From a virus: a stretch of 23,865 nt of DNA. Shown one piece after another: positions 21,123 through 23,865 of the stretch. The notes below the pieces were generated by a model. It made no database searches and was not told the DNA's origin. It saw only the letters and a list, made by a program, of their open reading frames with translations. The stretch spans positions 1-23,865 of the IMG/VR virus record IMGVR_UViG_3300011187_000308; one strand, 5' to 3'. The translations under genes were made by a program, and so were the position numbers. Positions within the stretch are counted from its first letter, which is position 1; each line of letters opens with the position of its first letter.

Positions 21123-23444
21123 ATGAGATTGTTTAATGAGAAGGTGACTCCCACCTTGACTAATTCTTCTCTTAATATCCTAAAGGTTGAAAACTTCGAA
21201 GAGGTTTTTTTCGGTGTTTATGAGATAGAGTTAAACAAGAATAAATATCTAGTTGAAAAGATTTCCGACCACGATGGAGATCCCTTAGTATCTGTTCCAG
21301 TTGATGTCAAGGGAAAAAGGCGATCCATCCCCTTCATTTTGGTGGAGGGGAAGTTCGATGTTATTTTCAATGAGAGTTGTGAGTATATCGAGGAGGTTGA
21401 GGAAAATACACCCGACAAGGAGGATGAACTCGTTCAAATAATGGAGACTGTGGAAGACACAGATTCTCCAATTCTTGAGAGTAAGAGAGATAAATTACTT
21501 GAAGAAATAAGAAACGCGAAGACCTATAATGAGCAAGAACTCAAAAGGATAAAGAGAAAACAACAAAGGTCGTTACGTGAAGAATCAGAGAAAAAGGAAC
21601 AGGCTCTGGAACAATATCTAGAAGAATCCAGAGAGAATCTAGTGGAGGAATTCCTTTCAATTTCCAATAGTATAAAGGAAGAACTATTCGAAAGTAATGA
21701 TACCACGAGAGTTGAAGCCGAGAATCATATTTCCAGAAAGATACATTCATTATCACAAGAATTGAGAGAATCCCTTGAAGATGAAATACAACAGTCTTCA
21801 AAGAACTTCAGATCTTCTGCTAAAAAATTTCTAACCGAACTAAAAGAAAAGGATATCAAGCCGAATATTGATTCCAAATTGAAGGCAATCAATGATGATT
21901 TTGATTCTAAATTTGGAAAACTTGGTGCGGAGGTCAAGAAACAAATCCAAGAATCGATCAATCGATACGAAAAAAGTGAGAAGATACTATCAGAGAAAAG
22001 AGGTAAAGAAGACAAGAAATTTTTAATCGAAGGGTTATCCAAAGCTAAAACAACTCTACTCAAAGAGTTCATGGAAATATCCAATGATCTCAAGGGAGAG
22101 ATAGTGGATAAGAAGGATGATCAATATAAGGAACTCAAAACCGAGATAACTGAGAAGGTTGATACAGTCACAAACAATCTCCAGAAATTGGTAGAAAATG
22201 ATCTCAAGGAGGGGAAGAAAAAACTAAATTCATCCATCAAAAAACTTTTAGTTGAGTTATATGATGAGAATATAACAAAAAGAGTTGATACAGAACTCAA
22301 GGAGATAGCTGAAGATATTGTATCCAAAGTAGATGGGATCAATGAAGAAGTAAGCACCAGAGTCGATAAAATCGATAAAGATCTCAATAAAAAAATTAAA
22401 AATAAAATCAACAAGGAGGATATAACTTCCTTGGAGAAGCACATTGAATATAGATTTAATTGTTTGACTGAAAGTAATATTGAGATGAACGACAAGTTCA
22501 ATCACAATATCAACAAAGCTTTATCTAGAGTTGGAAATGTTGGCACTGAACTAAAGGAAATTACCGAGGGTATCAACACGAAAATTGGGGATCTCAAAGA
22601 TAAAGTAAAAGAAAATTTAAAAGAAAAGGTAGATAAAAAGGAAATCGAAGAGAGGATTCGCGTCCTCGTGGAAAACGATAAAACCCTCGGAAATAACCTC
22701 AAAAAGAATATCAATACGCTCGATGAGAAGATTCACTCCATGGGTGAAGAGGTTGGACAGGCGATTGATGATAAGCTAACTGAGATCGAAGAAAACGTTC
22801 GAAGCTATTATGATGATAGGTTGGAGATGCTTGAAGAGAGACGTTTCGACATTAAAGAAGATGCTCGACAGGAGATCACGGGAATTATAGAAGATTCCAA
22901 GAAGAAGTTGATAAGCGAACTCAGGGATTTTAAAAATGAGAAGCCGATTGAATTTGTAATAGAAAACGATAACGGTAAAAATACTAAAAGCTTCCACCAA
23001 ATAACCGAAGAAGTGGAAGATAAGATACGTAAGAAGGTTGATGATGAAGTCACTAGAATGCGTAAGTTTGTTTCCTATAATAGTGGTGGTGGTAGTGTGG
23101 CTCAACAGTTTGCCAACGGGGGGACAATGAACGGTAGTCTGACTGTTCATGGCTTACTCAATAGCACCGCAGTCGCAAGTAAAATCAAAAGACACACATC
23201 GACCACCACTATAGATGATACGGCGTATCAATGGAACGGTAATACTGACGGTGGGGGGTTTACATACACCCTACCAGTGGGTATACAAGATGTTAATTAT
23301 AAAATAGTAAATACTGGAACATCTGGAAATGCTCTTACAATAGTTCCAAACGGATCGGAAAAATTAATTGGAGCCGATTCCTTTGTCTTGATTGATGGGG
23401 AATCATTAGTAATTGGCTACGATACAATAGATGGATGGTATTAA
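21123..23444 (+). CDS. Long coiled-coil tail fibre or virion fibre protein
   Basis: A 773-residue structural protein in three parts. Residues 1-86 form a compact beta-rich domain (EVFFGVYEIELNKNKYLVEK at 27-46, SVPVDVKGKRRSIPFILVEG at 57-76), possibly the virion attachment point. Residues about 87-650 are almost entirely charged heptad-like sequence rich in Glu, Lys, Asp, Leu and Ile, indicating a very long coiled coil. After a GGGS linker at 655-658, residues 690-773 form a beta domain. Its TTTIDDTAYQW, FTYTLPVG, YKIVNTG, LTIVPNGSE and final GYDTIDGWY strands are typical of phage fibre and tail-spike C-terminal domains. The protein is probably a trimeric fibre, but a head fibre or whisker is an alternative. 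A self-contained terminator and promoter precede it. Confidence 0.75.
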   Translation: MRLFNEKVTPTLTNSSLNILKVENFEEVFFGVYEIELNKNKYLVEKISDHDGDPLVSVPVDVKGKRRSIPFILVEGKFDVIFNESCEYIEEVEENTPDKEDELVQIMETVEDTDSPILESKRDKLLEEIRNAKTYNEQELKRIKRKQQRSLREESEKKEQALEQYLEESRENLVEEFLSISNSIKEELFESNDTTRVEAENHISRKIHSLSQELRESLEDEIQQSSKNFRSSAKKFLTELKEKDIKPNIDSKLKAINDDFDSKFGKLGAEVKKQIQESINRYEKSEKILSEKRGKEDKKFLIEGLSKAKTTLLKEFMEISNDLKGEIVDKKDDQYKELKTEITEKVDTVTNNLQKLVENDLKEGKKKLNSSIKKLLVELYDENITKRVDTELKEIAEDIVSKVDGINEEVSTRVDKIDKDLNKKIKNKINKEDITSLEKHIEYRFNCLTESNIEMNDKFNHNINKALSRVGNVGTELKEITEGINTKIGDLKDKVKENLKEKVDKKEIEERIRVLVENDKTLGNNLKKNINTLDEKIHSMGEEVGQAIDDKLTEIEENVRSYYDDRLEMLEERRFDIKEDARQEITGIIEDSKKKLISELRDFKNEKPIEFVIENDNGKNTKSFHQITEEVEDKIRKKVDDEVTRMRKFVSYNSGGGSVAQQFANGGTMNGSLTVHGLLNSTAVASKIKRHTSTTTIDDTAYQWNGNTDGGGFTYTLPVGIQDVNYKIVNTGTSGNALTIVPNGSEKLIGADSFVLIDGESLVIGYDTIDGWY

Positions 23445-23447
23445 ATA
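23440..23447 (+). promoter_or_regulatory. Possible late-type box for the right-edge gene
   Basis: ATTAAATA overlaps the fibre stop codon. A second TAAATA begins at 23446. They are 13 and 9 bases from the ATG at 23461, longer than the usual 5-7, so this site would give a short leader or may be used less. Confidence 0.4.
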
Positions 23448-23460
23448 AATAAACAAGATT

Positions 23461-23865
23461 ATGAGTAGAGGATTTAATAGAGGAAGACAACCAGATGGAG
23501 ATTATGTGGATATGAGAGCAGACGGAATTGCTTTTACTACCACCACTCTACTATCTAGCAATGGGGAGTATACATCTGATTGGATGGATAGCGATGGGTT
23601 TAATACTATTGAAATTGTGGTGAATTCTGATGTTTCCAGTAGTGATCAAGGATTTCGTGTGGATTTTACAGATGATACATCAGCAGATACACCAACAGTT
23701 AGATTTTCCAGATTTTATGATTTTAGTGTGGTTGATGTTCAAAAAGGATATAAAATTTTCAGAGTTCCCACATCTTTGGACGGGTTCAGAGTAGATTACA
23801 TTAATGGGGTGGAACCACAAGAATCATTTTTCTTGAATACCACCCTCAGAGTAATACTACAACCC
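23461..23865 (+). CDS. Partial virion (tail or fibre-associated) structural protein
   Basis: An open frame of 135 codons runs from the ATG at 23461 off the right edge with no stop. It begins MSRGFNRGRQPDGDYVDMRA and then becomes strand-rich: LLSSNGEYTSDWMDSDGFNT at 31-50, IEIVVNSDVSS, QGFRVDFTDD, then a FRVPTSLDGFRVDYINGVE stretch. The pattern of a shielded-edge beta domain (SSNGEYTSDW, DGF, FTDD, DGFRV.Y.NG) recurs in phage structural proteins that sit beside fibre genes. It follows the fibre gene by 16 bases. The exact role (tail fibre accessory, baseplate or decoration) cannot be settled from the fragment. Confidence 0.6.
   Translation, partial: MSRGFNRGRQPDGDYVDMRADGIAFTTTTLLSSNGEYTSDWMDSDGFNTIEIVVNSDVSSSDQGFRVDFTDDTSADTPTVRFSRFYDFSVVDVQKGYKIFRVPTSLDGFRVDYINGVEPQESFFLNTTLRVILQP

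Noticed and set aside
22121-22505. Several long minus-strand open frames (81-126 codons) opposite the fibre gene between 21218 and 23150
   Set aside because: They mirror the Glu/Lys-rich coiled coil, giving Ser/Leu/Phe-rich translations, overlap each other in different frames and have no late-type box at their starts. They are treated as shadows.
1-23865. CRISPR arrays, insertion sequences, integrase and attachment sites
   Set aside because: No repeat-spacer pattern, transposase, recombinase or flanking direct repeats were seen by eye.

Overview
The window looks like part of a large T4-type contractile-tailed bacteriophage (myovirus), probably one infecting a Gram-negative, possibly marine, bacterium. 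The evidence is a portal protein (gp20-like), a tail-sheath stabiliser (gp15-like), a neck protein (gp13/gp14-like), a GroES-type head-assembly co-chaperonin (gp31-like), a long coiled-coil fibre, a probable clamp-loader small subunit (gp62-like), and repeated boxes that resemble the T4 late promoter (TATAAATA). Genes are tightly packed, base composition is AT-rich, and there are no rRNA genes and no tRNA that I can recognise. The host cannot be named from this sequence.

Layout. (1) 1-119: a minus-strand gene cut by the left edge, then a divergent intergenic stretch. (2) 120-10324: one continuous plus-strand run of 14 genes, almost every junction overlapping (mostly ATGA). It opens with a P-loop kinase-like protein. 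It then holds four GT2-like glycosyltransferases (one with a GT7-type C-terminal motif), two GT11 fucosyltransferase-like proteins, a GT17-like glycosyltransferase, a SAM methyltransferase, a DUF3431-like protein, a FlaA1/CapE-type nucleotide-sugar dehydratase, an RmlD-type reductase, a small probable clamp-loader subunit and a PAPS-type sulfotransferase. This is a glycan synthesis and decoration island. (3) 10354-14504: co-chaperonin, three small unknown proteins, a DinG/XPD-type iron-sulfur helicase and a Bcs1-like AAA+ ATPase. (4) 14515-23865: virion genes (gp15-like, portal, neck, fibre, a partial structural protein). Among them are two minus-strand genes (a membrane-anchored PAS-domain protein and a small NNGT-repeat protein), a DUF1353 protein and a Sec-secreted protein.

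How it fits together. The dehydratase and reductase could make a deoxy-amino-sugar nucleotide, the transferases could assemble an oligosaccharide, and the methyltransferase and sulfotransferase could cap it. The acceptor (virion protein, phage DNA or host surface) cannot be seen here. The late genes carry a TAAATA box 5-7 bases before the start codon. With T4 spacing, transcription would begin at or next to the start codon, so these mRNAs would be essentially leaderless. Genes inside the glycan island lack the box and appear to be read as one long message.

The most notable points are the regular TAAATA-N5/6-ATG arrangement, the phage-borne sulfated-glycan pathway, the antisense PAS membrane protein beside the portal gene, the NNGT-repeat protein with its back-to-back promoters, and a GC-richer non-coding patch at 18131-18267. 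All functional names come from motif recognition by eye; no database search was run.
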